DNA from: Cacajao melanocephalus
Lineage: Eukaryota > Chordata > Mammalia > Primates > Pitheciidae
Direction: 5' to 3'
Length of the DNA stretch: 64,000 bases
NCBI GenBank assembly: GCA_963573385.1
Contig: CAUYLG010026807.1
Coordinates: forward strand, 124,001 to 188,000
Positions within the stretch are counted from its first letter, which is position 1, and every line of letters starts with the position of its first letter. This document shows positions 37,605 through 51,155 of this stretch, piece by piece. Position numbers and translations under genes: made by a program. Below the pieces are notes generated by a model. The model saw only the letters and a list, made by a program, of their open reading frames with translations, was not told the origin of the DNA and did no database searches.

Positions 37605-37908
37605 TGCTCAAGCCTGTCATCCCAGCACTCTGGGAGGCTGAGGTGAGTGGATCATTTGAGCCCAGGAGTTCAAGACCAGACTGGGCGACATGGTGAAATT
37701 CTTTCTCTACTAAGAATACAAAAAAAAAAAAAAAAAAAATTAGCCAGCTGTGGTGGTGTGAGTTTATAGTTCCAGCTACTCAGGAGGCTGAGTGGGGAGA
37801 GTTGCTTCAGCTCAGGAGGCAGAGGTTGCAGTGAGTCAAGATTGTACCACTACACTCCAGCCTGGGTGACAGAGAGAGACACTGTCTCAAAAAGATAAAA
37901 AAAAAGTA
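37605..37908 (+). mobile_element. Alu element
   Basis: A sense copy with a long internal A-run (37721-37739). 'gcagagtgc' before and 'gtagagtgc' after mark the site. Confidence 0.88.
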
Positions 37909-38191
37909 GAGTGCAAAGCAGTGTGCTAGTGTAGCTAGGGGGCTACTGTGTTTGTGTGTGCACACCCGTGCGGGCACGGATGCACACTTATGTCCCTATA
38001 GAAGCTTATCTGCAGACCAACTCTGGAGGAGGATACAAGTAATCAGTGGCAATGGTTGTCCCTGGGAAGGAGAACAAGAGAGTGGAAGCTGGGGTGGTGA
38101 CGGGGGAACTGCACTTCTGACACCTTTATATGGTTCTAATCTCAGAGAGTGCCTTCAGAAAATGAGAAACCATTGTTTAAAAGCTGTAACG

Positions 38192-38551
<360 letters not shown>

Positions 38552-38597
38552 TCAAACCCTTAACCATAAGAGTGGACTGCCAAAGGAATTTGGACTA

Positions 38598-38725
38598 AGG
38601 TGTGTGGGTGAGTGCTTGTGTGCCTGTGCATGTCTGTGTGTGCGTGAGTGTGCATCCGTGCATGTGTGTGTCAGTACAGGTGTGCTTATGTGTATGAGTG
38701 GGCATATAAGAGAAAGTGTATGTGT
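38598..38725. repeat. GT-rich interrupted microsatellite
   Basis: TGTG, GTGTGC and TGTATG units with frequent interruptions. Confidence 0.85.
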
Positions 38726-40420
38726 ATATACTTTCAGAAATCCAGCTTCTGGTCCCCAAGTCCTGTTTCCAGGAGGTGAGCCACTGCAACCTCAACCCCA
38801 AACTGCCCTGGCACACTCTGCCCTTCTCTCCATCTCATATAGATTGCTGAATGGAATCACAGGGAAGCGGAGCGTGGGGAGTGGGTGGGCTGCCAGATAG
38901 GCCTAGCACAGGACTCCACCCCACCCAGGCCAGCTCCGTTAGGGGAGAAGATGCCCTTCCCCTTTCCCTGCCTCTCCCCTCCCCGCCACGTCCACCCTAG
39001 GCCCCAGAAGTTCTCAGCACTACCCTGATCTACCAGCTGGGGACGGGGGTGGGGAGGGAGGAAGGCAGGACTGGAGCTGAGCAGGCCGACACCCAGGGGA
39101 GGAGGTGGGGAACTGAAGGCTGCCTTTGCTGAGTAGAGGGATGATTTTTCTGGGCTTGGAGAGGTTGGAGAGAGGGCAGAGCCAGGGTGCCTGGAGATCA
39201 AGTTTAGGGGTGATGGGGAAGCTTCCTGGGGAGTATGGGGGCAGGCAGGGCAGGTGGAGCAGGCGGTGGTGCCTATAACTCTTGGTCTCACGTGACCCCC
39301 TCAAACCACAGGCCAGGGTACATGGTTTGCTGCTAATTTTACCAGCAGGGTCAGATTTTCCCTCCCTGCTCCAAAACTATCCCTGAAAAGCTGGCGCAGA
39401 CCGCCAATGCCATGCACATTCTCTTGCCCCCAAATGTCTCCTCCCAAATCTGGTAGCCTGCTTGAAATTCCACCCTCAGAATCCCACATGGGGTTCCAGG
39501 CCCCAGGGCTGCCACCTACAAGCTGGGTGTCTAGGACCAACTACCAATTACCTAGTGGCTCTCAGGTTCAGGGCTCAATCTGTCAAATGGGGATGAGGGT
39601 GCAGCGCTGGTGTGAGGGTCCGTGGACAAACACCTGCAAGACTCAGTCAGTTTTAATGCCCCATTCCTCCTCCACACCTAGGGTGTCCGAGGGCTCCAGA
39701 TCCAATCTTACAGGAAGAGGTAATGAGCAGGGAAATGAATATTTTAAAGGGTGGGAGCAGAGAACAAGTTGAGATGAGGGGCCCCAGCCCCTGAAAAAGG
39801 TGTCTCCTAAGTGGGAAAGAGAAGGCGGCGGCAGGTCAGGAAAATACATTTAGCAGCATCATAGAAATCTCTGCCCAGCTCACCAAGGCAACCGCCGCCT
39901 GTCCCCGCTGTGCAGCTGCTGCTGTCTCGGGCCTCCCCCTCATTTCTCCCCGAGCTTTAACTGTAGCCAGATTCCACTCTAGAAGGGAAGGGGTGCGTGG
40001 GGGGCTTTGTCTCAGTGCCGAGGGAGAGGATGCTGTAGATGGACCGGTAGGGATAGGACTGGAGGCAGCTGAGCACATCAGGGGTTATGGGATGAGGGTG
40101 GGCAATGATGATAAGTACAACAGAACACAAATGTCATTTATATGAAGAGAGGAAATTAGCCCCTTAGGGTATTTGCATCATTCTTGTTCTGTGGTGTTAT
40201 GGTTATGAGGTTATTTTCCTGGGTAATTTATGCTGGGCAGCCTGCTAGGTAGAGATGTTCTCCATAGGAAGGAGATGTCCCCTCATAGGCAAGATGTGGC
40301 AGAGAATTCTCATGGTTCCTCAATCCCCATGCTCCTCTTCTTCTCTAGGAATTGGACCTGCAATTTTTAGCTAGGCACAGGGCCGCATGGAAGAAAGACT
40401 CACCTCCTGACCCTTTTTGC
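38726..40420. other. Single-copy DNA, no gene recognised
   Basis: Purine-rich around 39030-39260. Overlapping short frames lie on both strands and none has family motifs. Confidence 0.45.
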
Positions 40421-40424
40421 ATCT

Positions 40425-40915
40425 AGATATGGTCATGTGGTTAAATTCTAACCAATGGGAGACAAAGAGAAGTATCACAAGTAATTTCCAGGGGTATCCT
40501 AAGAGGAAGAAGGTATGCCCTCGCTCAGACCTTTTTTCCTACTTCCTGCTGGTGGAATGTTGAATCAATGGCTGGAGCATGAGAAGCTATTTTGGGCCGT
40601 GAGGTACAGGCGGCATACTAAGAATTGTGGAGGAAATGATACAAAAGGAGCCTGGGCCCTGATGTTATGAAAGCCTTTGCCAGCCCTGAGCTGACACCTC
40701 CACCATGAGGATGAAGGCCATATCTGAGGGATGAGGGAGCAGGGAACTGGAAAGAGCCTGGGTCCCTCCTGGTGCTGTAGAGTGGCCCTATTAGCTCTGG
40801 AATGCCTGCCTCTGAACTTCGTTGACATTAGAAGGAACTGCATGTCTAGTTCATTGAAGTCACTGCGACTTTGGATTTCTTGTTTCTTCAGAGCTATACC
40901 AAATCCCAAGTGAAA
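40425..40915 (+). mobile_element. Old LTR-like repeat, family not named
   Basis: 'ctaaccaatgggagacaaag', 'gctggtggaatgttgaatca', 'gatacaaaaggagcctgggc' and 'gaatgcctgcctctgaactt' follow the same order as the copy at 46050-47040. Confidence 0.5.
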
Positions 40916-40919
40916 TGCA

Positions 40920-43095
40920 CAAGTTTTTCCAGGTTTCCCTGACCCAGGCTTCCCTCCACATGACGGAGGCAGGGATGAGTCCAGCTAAGCTTCTCTTCTG
41001 CACCTTGGAGTGAGCTACAATGGTGGGAACCAAGGATAGTGTCCAGTCATTAAATGGCCTAGGAACTAGGAAGGGAGGAACTGGGTGAGGCCTCTTCTTC
41101 CCCAGGGTCCCAGAGGAATGGGATAAACCCTGGCTCAGAAACAAGATGGCAACTACACTAACTTTATTGCCCCCATAAGGCTGTAAGCAACTTGAGGCTA
41201 GAGATTAGAATCGACCCTGGCTCATAGTAGATGCTCACTAAATACATATTGACTGGCTAGTGGATGCAGTATACTAAGGAGCTTGGGTCAGAGGCTGAAA
41301 GGGTCAAAGCAACCCCTGGGGATAGAATAGCAGTGGAGAGCCAGGAGAGAGATCCCTATGGGAAGGTGACTCTGGGGGGTGTTGTGACAAGGCAGTGCCA
41401 CGCGGTCTGTGACACCCTTCCCACAATAGTGCAGCATATCCCCTCTGGGTAAGGAGGACACTCATGGCCGCAGTGCTTTATAGCTAGCCATGCATGGTCA
41501 TGTTCAGAATAGGATTTGTTCCTTGCAACCCCAAGGGCAAGGATTATTACTGCACTCTTTTCAGAAAGGAAAGCTGGGGTCCAGAACTGTGAGGTCACGT
41601 GCATTAGACCATTCCTAAGAAATGTAGGAGCTGGGACTTGAACCCAGGATTTCCTATTACATACATCACCTTTGTTAGAATAAGGGATGCAGCTGAGGCT
41701 TTCTGGTGCTGATGCCACTCTCCTCGGAACTCTCCTGCCCAACTCTGAGACTCTGAGGCAAATCGATGAAGGGGTGAGACAAGGGAGGAAAGGGGTGTCA
41801 GGAAACCTCTCAGCAGCTTGGAGGGCTGGTAGAAAGATGCGCCCAGCACTGCAAATAGCCCAAACAGTATATTTGTACAGAAAAGGGGTGTCCTTAACTC
41901 GAGATGCTTTACTGCCATCTACTGGAAAATTGTTATAATAATCATTCAAATATATATAAGTGGGAAAATGAGGCCCCTGAAATTGTAAAGTGTAGAACCT
42001 GAACAACTGTACAAGGCAGCCCTAGATGCAACTTCTCTTGGCTGAAAGAATGAAGAAAGAGAGGACCTTTGCCACTAGGGAAGCTCCAGTCCTGCCCTCT
42101 TCTTTCCTGCCTGGGAGTACCTGGTTTACACAGAGGGTCTGTAGCAGTTTCACCATCTAGGCCATAGAATCTATTCATCCTTCCATCCACTCTACGCGCA
42201 CGCCCTGTCTACTCTGGTCCAGGTCCTTATCTGCTTTCTCCCCCATTTCCTAGCTGAGAGCTCTTGGATACTTTCCTGGGCCACTGGCTCCTCTTGTAGA
42301 AGATAAAGGTAACTCTCTTGGCCATTTGAGACTTACATGAGACAATGTACAGAAAGTCCCTCCCAGCATGTGGTCAAAATTTGCCCCTTTACCCCCAAAG
42401 CGGTCAAGTGTCAACTTAATGCTGAGGGATTCTGAGACCAACAGTCTTGACCTGCTCCTTGCACTGTTAGAGCTGAGTTACACACACCGGGCGGTTCACT
42501 CAGAGAAGACAGGCTCTGGCATAGCTTCCTTCAGAAACCACCAAGAAGTTATGGATGTGAACGCGTGAAGGTAAAGTGCACAGCACAGAGCTGAGCCCAC
42601 TGGGCGGTCACCTTCTTTTCCACCTGTAGGCCCTGGCTAGAAACTGGTGCTGGCTAGGAGGGTGCAGGGGTTCTTTATCCTGAGAGGGGCTGAACAGTTA
42701 GGGTCATGAGGACTGGATCTTACAGGTTTCATTTACCTGAAGGAATAGACTTGCAGACTGTTGCTTGAACAGGCCCCTAGAGACTTCCATTAGGGCTAAA
42801 AGCAGGGCTGTCCAGCCCTTTAGGTTTCAGTTTCCTCATCTATAAGATGAAGCCAGCCATATTTACTTTGAGCCATCATTGAGGGGATTAAGACGCAGGA
42901 AGTAAACGGTCAACCACAATCTGGGAAACGAAATAAACACAAAATAAATTATAGCTGCAATTGCAATCGTGGGCTCCAGGGGGCGTCTGGGAGCTGAAAG
43001 ATGCTGTTCGGTATCGTCCTCCTCCCAGCCTCCGTCGGGGTTTGGAAAAGCAGATACCAGAACTGACGAGGAGGCGGGTTATAAGCCCTCCACTC
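40920..43095. other. Mostly single-copy DNA with MIR pieces
   Basis: Antisense MIR core lies near 41550-41660 ('gagctgggacttgaacccag') and a MIR-like piece near 42825-42900 ('ttcagtttcctcatctataa'). A 216-codon minus frame at 41356-42006 spans the MIR and has no family features. Confidence 0.45.
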
Positions 43096-43104
43096 CTTGT
43101 GTGG

Positions 43105-43315
43105 GAAGGAAGCTGGCACACACTTTCTGGAGGATAGTTTGGCGAAAGGGATCCTTCTGACCCAGCCACTCCACTTCTTGGAATTCAGCCAAGGAAATAA
43201 TCACAGAGCCCATAGAGTTGTTTGTGTTAGGGCGTTCATTGCAAGGTTGCTAATAATAGTGAGAAACTGGAAATAATCTAAAGTTAGAGATGCACTCAAC
43301 ACACATTTTGGCTGA
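43105..43315 (+). mobile_element. L1M 3' fragment
   Basis: 'ccagccactccacttcttgg', 'gttcattgcaaggttgctaa' and 'gagaaactggaaataatcta' are old L1 3' text. Confidence 0.6.
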
Positions 43316-43594
43316 ACACCAGATGGTCAATTGTTACAATCAGTATTCAGCCAAGGCCCAAGCCAATGCCTTTTTATCAGAGATTCTCTGTAATGTCAGT
43401 TTCCTTATTGGTGCATTTCACTGTCAGTGTTTGACAGTTTAACATTATAGTGCAAGAACAATATTGTCTTAGTGCTAGCAGTAGCGAGATTGCTTCTGTA
43501 TTATGTATGTTTGTATTAATAAATTGGTGCTTACTTTTGACTGATAATGGCAGAGGAATGTAATGCCTCATTTTTTCTAATAATGTTTTCCTGG

Positions 43595-43892
43595 CCAGGC
43601 GCAGTAGCTCACACCTGTAATCCCACCACTTTAGGAGGCCGAGATGGGTGGATCACCTGAGGTTAGGATTTCGAGACCAGCCTGGCCAACATGGCGAAAC
43701 CCCATCTCTACTAAAGATATAAAAAATTAGCCGGGCATGGTCGTGGACGCCTGTAGTCTCAGTTACTTGGGAGGCTGAGGCAGGAGAATTGCTTGAACCG
43801 GGGAAGCGGGGTTGTGGTGAGCTGAGATTGTGCCACTGCAGTGCAGCCTGGATGACAGAGTGAGACTCTGTCTCAAAAAATGACAATAATAA
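43595..43892 (+). mobile_element. AluS-like element
   Basis: A sense copy from 'ggccaggcgcagtagctcac' to a short A-tail. Confidence 0.92.
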
Positions 43893-44279
43893 TTTTTTTT
43901 CTTTTTTTCATAGTCTCTATATTCCATATTGGGTTAAATATAATTTACCATAGATATTGTTGTTAATATATATGATTTTAGAGGTTTCCCTCCTTATGAA
44001 ATTATGAGGTTGGTTAAGCTGACATTCTGTTTTCATTTTATCTTTATAAGATATAAAAAATTACAAATCGGGCTCAAAAAAACACTCATGGCCTAAATAG
44101 AATAAAGCAACTAAAAATGGAATACAGTGTTAAAAGGTTGTTTTGCTTTGTGTCATGAACGTTAGTACTCCAAACAATTCTACAAAAATTAGAACTCTGA
44201 TGTAATCTAATCTCTATTATGCTCCTTCATATTATTATTTTATTTTATTTTTGTTGTTGTTGCCTCAAAAAGTATCTTT

Positions 44280-44440
44280 AAGTCAGATATAGTGACTCAA
44301 GACTGTAATCCCAGCTACTTGGGAGGCTGAGGCAGGATTCCTTGATCCCAGGAGTTGTAGGCTTTGGTGAGCTATGATAGTGCCACTGAACTCCAGCCCA
44401 GGGGTGACAGAGTGAGACCCTGCCTCTAGAAAAATTTAAA
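44280..44440 (+). mobile_element. Alu monomer/partial
   Basis: 'tatagtgactcaagactgta' to 'gagaccctgcctctag' lacks the middle of a dimeric Alu. Confidence 0.75.
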
Positions 44441-44454
44441 AATTTTTTAAGTCT

Positions 44455-44755
<301 letters not shown>

Positions 44756-46045
44756 TTAAAGTCTTTAAAAAGTATGTTTTAAAAGTATCTAGCTGACACA
44801 TTTTTCAAAATTTGTATTAGCCACGTGTTTCCTTCTAAATCTAAACACTTAAAAGCTCTCAATAATTACTTCCCTACATAAAAGGGACAATGTTTGCAAT
44901 CCTAAGTGATACAGCATTTTACCCTTGCAATAATAAATCTACATTTATACATTGATAGAATTTCAATACATAGAACAAAAAAGAAGATATTCATTGCAAG
45001 TTACATATAGAAGATTGCCTATATTTGAAAGCGTTTATTGCAGTACATCCAGATGATACGCAGTATAACTGGTTGTTATGCTTATTGCATGCAAAGGCCA
45101 TTAACACAGTCATGGGATCGTGGGTCATGCCCCAGTCTAGGAAACCTGGGAATGATGCTCAAGTCTGAACTTGGCGATTCAGCTTTCCAGGGGCCAAAGC
45201 TGAAGATAAAGCTGTAGAGCATAATTTGTTACTAAAATCAAAGCCAAATTTTGGTGCACCCCTACTAAATTGGGTCACTTCTGTAAGCGGGACATACTCG
45301 CTGTCCAGTAAAAATTATGTTGAGGAAATGTATTTATCACATGGAAGGATTTCCTTGTGAATGCTGAATTTTAAACACTGGTTATAAAAGACAATGAAGA
45401 TGTGAGCCCGAATTTATAAATAAGGGGAAACAAATCTGAGTAGATGAAAGATTGTGAGACACATACAGGATGTTCGTGATCATTAGCTCAGGGCTTAAGA
45501 TGAAAAGATTTTGCCTTGCTTTTAATTAAAAAAACTTTTTTTGTATTTTCTTACAAAACGTATTACTCATATGGTTTTTAAGAGGAAAAAATATTAAAAG
45601 TGCATCTTTTCTGTCTCCCCTTCTCTTTCATCTGGGGCCAGATTTTGAGCTTACTGAAGCAGCCAGATGGCCTGGGACACGGACCATAGCGCCCTCCAGC
45701 GCTCACTGTCCATGTTCATCTGAGGGGCAAGGCTTTGGCAGGCTGCACCTGCCTTTCCTGCACCTGCTCTGTAAGCAGAAGGAGAAGTGCCAAGAGGAAG
45801 GCAAAGATCAGGTGGGAGGGCAGCAAAGGGAGGCGGCAGTAGCCCCATTTGACCAATGACAAGCTGGAATCTCAGAGGCTAGAAGTCCCAGAAAAATCCT
45901 TCTTCAGCCTTGAGGCCCAGGGAATGGATAAATTGCATGTGTCTAAACTTTTCCACAGTAGAAAAAAAGCCGCAGGTCACCCCCCAAATCCATTTCCCTC
46001 TTCTTCTTTCTCAATACAGCTCACAAATCTTAGCTGGTTACATAC
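44756..46045. other. AT-rich then single-copy DNA
   Basis: Nothing is recognised. 44760-45600 is AT-rich with no exon, and 45600-46045 has ordinary composition. Confidence 0.4.
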
Positions 46046-46149
46046 TGACCAGTAGCTAGGTGTGACCATGTGACCAATTTTGGCTAATGAGAGAGGTAAG
46101 TGCACGTATTGTGGGACTTCCAGGAAATGTCCTTAAAAAGTGGGGTGTG

Positions 46150-46945
<796 letters not shown>

Positions 46946-47047
46946 TTACATGACAGTGAAATAAACTTTCATCTTAGTTTAAACCAGTTTTGTCTTGGGG
47001 CTTCTATCACATGCCATGGAACCTAATCATAGTTCGTTACAGAACTT

Positions 47048-47285
47048 ATCACTTACTTAATGCTTACTATGGCAGCCACTATTCTAAGTGCTCTATAGAT
47101 GTTATCTTGCTTAACCTATGTAACAACGCTCTCAGGCGAGAGCTGCAATGAACCCTCTTTTATGCCTTGGGAAACTGAGACAGAGAAGTTAGCTGGCTTG
47201 CTCAAAGCTGCACAAGTGACTTGGAGCTGAAACCTGAACCAGGAACCTTTGACCCCAGAACCTGTGCCCTGAATGCTCTCTGGAC
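47048..47285 (-). mobile_element. MIR element
   Basis: 'cttactatggcagccactat', 'gccttgggaaactgagacag', 'ggagctgaaacctgaacc' read as a near-complete antisense MIR. Confidence 0.75.
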
Positions 47286-47567
47286 TTTCTCCTTGGAGTC
47301 CCTTTTCCTCCTCTGGTCCCATCTGAAACTTCTATTCCTTACTGCAGACCTGTTTTTGCTGACTCTTCTCCCCCGTCCCACCCGATTCCCTGTCTCCAGT
47401 AAAAAGCCCATTCTTTCACACCGTGTTTCACTGGGAAAAGACTCTGACTGGCTAATTCCTGCGGAATGTAAGAGGTCCACATCAGCATGGTATGCTGCCT
47501 CTACAGAGGAAAATAGGAGGGTTACTTCTATGTTAGTGTGAGGGTTGATGTGTGAGAGGCACAGGAC

Positions 47568-47800
47568 CACACTGGGTAAAGCTTGGGCTTTGGAATCAAG
47601 TGACCTGGGTTTTGTTTCTGCTGTCAGCAGGCTTTGCAGTCTTGGCAAATCTCTTAACTTCTCCCCGCCTCCATTTTCCCCTCTTTAAAATAGGTAGAGT
47701 CAGTCTTTCCCTAGGCAGAGTTTTTATAAAGATAAAATAAAATAACCAATGTGTAGGCCCTGGCTGCTTATCAGCCTGGGATCAGTAAATATTTATCTTA
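47568..47800 (+). mobile_element. MIR element, near full length
   Basis: 'ttgggctttggaatcaagtg', 'gcaaatctcttaacttctcc', 'ccctctttaaaataggtaga' and 'atcagtaaatatttatctta' are in MIR order. Confidence 0.8.
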
Positions 47801-47914
47801 TTTTGCTAAATGTTGTTTATCTATTGCTCCCTCTAGCCTATTTTTTAAAGGTCAGGCATTGAGATATAATTTATCATTAATTTGTTTATAATTATATTTA
47901 TTTATAACTTATTC

Positions 47915-48100
47915 ATTCAGATATTTATTGCACACCTGTGGTGCCAGGCACTATGCTGGCTACAGAAACACAGCTGGCAGATGAGCCCTGGCCCTTGGAT
48001 GTTTGTAGTCTTTCAAATGGAAAGAGGTAATAGACAAGTAACTAAACATACAAGCAAGATTATCATAAAGGGAGGAAGTGCTATGCAGCCCAAAGAATTA
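47915..48100. mobile_element. Ancient 'gtgccaggcac' type repeat
   Basis: 'attcagatatttattgcaca', 'ggtgccaggcactatgctgg' and 'aggtaatagacaagtaacta' belong to a widespread old mammalian repeat that I take to be L2-like. Confidence 0.5.
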
Positions 48101-48176
48101 TGTGGTAGCTGGTAGCTAAGGGTGCTGTATCACGTAGAAAAGGCAGGTGCTATTGAGCTGACTGGCATCTTTGTCA

Positions 48177-48490
<314 letters not shown>

Positions 48491-48534
48491 GAAAACAAAA
48501 AACTCACAACAAACTGCAAGTTAGCCAAAGTCCT

Positions 48535-48678
48535 CATTTAGTGGAGAGCGAATCTGAGACTCAGAGATGCTAAGACACTTGCTCAAGGCCACACAGCCAG
48601 TGAAGGGTAAAGCAGAGATACAAGCTCAGGTCAACAGACACCAAAAACTTGTGATTTTAGTGGTCACACCACACTGCC
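48535..48678 (-). mobile_element. MIR element
   Basis: 'gcgaatctgagactcagaga', 'ttgctcaaggccacacagcc' and 'ggtcacaccacactgcctct' are antisense MIR. Confidence 0.75.
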
Positions 48679-49019
48679 TCTCTGCTGGCGCCTGGGCCAT
48701 CTCTGCTGGGGCCGGGGAAGGGAGAAAGGAGGGGTCAGGGGTGTGAGGTTTATGCTGTCTGCTGCTCTGTGACTGGAACAACATACCTAAGAGGCCGCCA
48801 GACAGCCAAGAGCACTGCGGGGACCTCACTCCCTTGGTCTCGCTCCCTTCCTCCTATAATTGAGATGTCAACCTTCTGCCTCATTCCCTCCCATCCTGGA
48901 CACCTGACATTGCAGGGATCTCAATGGAGATAGCTGATCTTGCCCTGCTCCTCCTGAGCCTCCTCCATCATGAAGACATAAACTTGGTGTGTCAGACACA
49001 TAAGTGAGCATCCTCTCAC

Positions 49020-49135
49020 TACCCCGCTTTTCTCCTCCTTCCTCTCTCCTTTTCTCTCTTCTCCCCTCTGCCCTCTCCCTCCCTCCTCTTCTCCCCTTCT
49101 CTACCCCTTCTTTCTCCTTCCTCTGCCTCCTGCAT
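49020..49135. repeat. Pyrimidine-rich tract
   Basis: An imperfect CCTTCCTCT-type run of over 100 bp. Confidence 0.85.
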
Positions 49136-49515
49136 GCTCTGAGATGAAAGGGCCCGTTAATCTTGCTGCCACCACTTCCTCAGGGCTGCGTGTTTGCTTG
49201 TCCACAAGCACAGGTCTCCCTACCAGGACTGCCTAAGCAGTCCCATGGCTAATTGGTGAAAGAGCCCATTCGTTCATTCTTCCAAAGCCTAGATCCTGCA
49301 AAAGAGGCTTTCTCAAGCTAAGCCAAGATTTCCACCCTGATGCATCAATCACCGGGAGACCAGTGGGGTTACTTGTCACCCAGACCTGTAGTTTCTACCT
49401 TGACATGTGAGCTTGGAGGCTGAGCATCCCTGCCCCTAATCACACACACCTCCTTTAGCACCACAAACAGCCGAGAGCCTGAGAGCATTTGATTAATGTG
49501 CTGCAGGCTTACATG
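49136..49515. other. Non-repeat block with homeobox-like sites
   Basis: No repeat is recognised. It holds 'ggctaattggtgaa', 'cccctaatcac' and 'tttgattaatgtg', core motifs used by homeodomain proteins. It could be an enhancer of ZDHHC22, but such sites occur by chance and nothing else supports the idea. Confidence 0.25.
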
Positions 49516-49519
49516 TTTA

Positions 49520-49700
49520 TGCATACTGTATTTATTCATTCAACCAATGTTTACTGAGCACCTACTATGTGCCAGACCCTGTGACAGGCACTGGGGATAT
49601 AGCAGTGAACAAAGCAGTTCAAATCCTGCTCTCATGGAGTTGAGATTTCAGTGGGGAGAGACGGACAGCAAACAGACAAATATATACCTGTCAGGTTGAA
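49520..49700. mobile_element. Ancient 'gagcacctactatgtgcca' repeat
   Basis: 'tgagcacctactatgtgcca', 'ctggggatatagcagtgaac' and 'ctcatggagttgagatttca' form a well-preserved copy of the family also seen at 47915 and 63500 (L2-like by recollection). Confidence 0.6.
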
Positions 49701-50825
49701 GATGAAGCAGAGTAGATGGGCTGCAGAGTGCAGAGCACAGCAGTTTTAGGTAAAGGGAGATCCTTTGGGTCTGCTACTGTGGGGGAGATATGTTACATAT
49801 CCGTTTCCTTTATGCAACTGACATGTTCCAGAAAAGTTAAATATTGATGAGGGTTTTTTTCGTATTAAATCATATTTCAAATCAAACATAGACAAGCCTT
49901 GCAAATTAACATGCAGCAAATCTCTGAACCTCAGTTTCCTCATAAGAAAAATGGGTTTGAGAATTCTCACCCCAGCTAGTTTAGGCTGTTGAGGGAGATT
50001 CAATTAAAATTCATTTTAATTTTGTGGATGTACTCTGTAGCCTGCAAAGCACTTTATTACATCAAAGTAATGTTATCGTTGGTAAAATGAAGACATAGTT
50101 AGCAAAGTAAATTGCCACCTCCAAATAGAAACTCTGTGATAATCCAATTTTCATGAATTTAGTTGGCTAAAATGAAGATTACGCTTGCATGTTTTCCAAA
50201 TCTGGGCAGGCAGGGATGGCGTCTTAGTAAGCCTTCAAGGCTTGGGAAGCGCTCTGTGGCTAGCCCTGGCCATGACCTGCTGTCAGCACTAAGGAGTATC
50301 CTGACCCCAGCCTATCTTCACCTTGATCTCTCCGAAATAAGAGCATGAAAATGAAAGAAAACCCCCACCAGCCTTCTTAGGTGCAGCTCCTTGCACCTTG
50401 GAATAGTCTCCATCCAAAACATTTGCGGCATTATCGGCCTGACAGACATGGAGGCGGGGTTCCTCACTCAAGGCAGAAGCTGCTTGCTACATGGATTTCT
50501 CTCCTTGTAATACAACATCCTGAGGCAAAGTGGAATAATTTTCACTTGAAAAGGAATTCATTTTATTCAAATAACAGCACCAAATAGCAAGATTGAGGGT
50601 GCGTATCTCCAGGAAAGGGCTGGACAGCAAGGGGATGCTTAGCTGTGTCCCCACCCCCATGGGACTGCCTGCAGGTACAGTCATAGCTTAACTACAGGAT
50701 TCTACCACTAGAACAGTGGAGAGTGTGGTTTATAAATGATTTCTGTCACTGCTTACGGAGGATGAGATTAGAATCAGGGTGAGTGGTGGCAGGTTGCAAG
50801 ATCAATGGCAAATGTGTCCTCACCA
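49701..50825. other. Single-copy DNA, no gene recognised
   Basis: Short frames without features. A MIR-like piece ('ctctgaacctcagtttcctc') lies near 49920-50010. Confidence 0.4.
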
Positions 50826-50828
50826 GAC

Positions 50829-50857
50829 ATTTCTTTCTTTCTTTCTTTCTTTCTTTT
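50829..50857. repeat. (TTTC)n at an Alu tail
   Basis: About seven TTTC units on the tail side of the Alu that follows. Confidence 0.9.
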
Positions 50858-51140
50858 TTGAGACAGGGTCTTGCTCTGTCACCCAGGCTGGAGTGCAATG
50901 GTGTGGTCTCAGCTCACAGCAACCTCTGCCTCCTGGGTTCAAGTGATTCTCCTGCCTCACCCTCCTGAGTAGCTGGGATTACAGGCACCTGCCACCATGC
51001 CCAGCTAATTTTTGTATTTTTTAGTAGAAATGAGGTTTTCCATGTTGGCCAGGCTGGTCTCGAACCCTGACCTTAGGTGATCCTCCCACCTCAGCCTCCC
51101 AGAGTGTTGGGATTACAGATGTTAGCCACTGCGCCCAGCC
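50858..51140 (-). mobile_element. Alu element with target duplication
   Basis: An antisense copy. 'cctcaccagacatttc' is present before (about 50818-50833) and after (about 51140-51155). Confidence 0.95.
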
Positions 51141-51155
51141 CTCACCAGACATTTC

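Larger units (their letters stand above)
37227..38160 (+). mobile_element. L1ME 3' end split by two Alu-type inserts
   Basis: Pieces at 37227-37347, 37515-37600 and 37905-38160 read in order like an L1ME 3' end ('gcattcattaaaaagg', 'atgaatattgagcaactgcc', 'acaagtaatcagtggcaatg'). Confidence 0.6.

Noticed and set aside
41356..42006. 216-codon minus-strand frame
   Set aside because: It spans an antisense MIR and shows no family features. I judge it to be chance, though it is the longest such frame outside GC-rich or Alu DNA.
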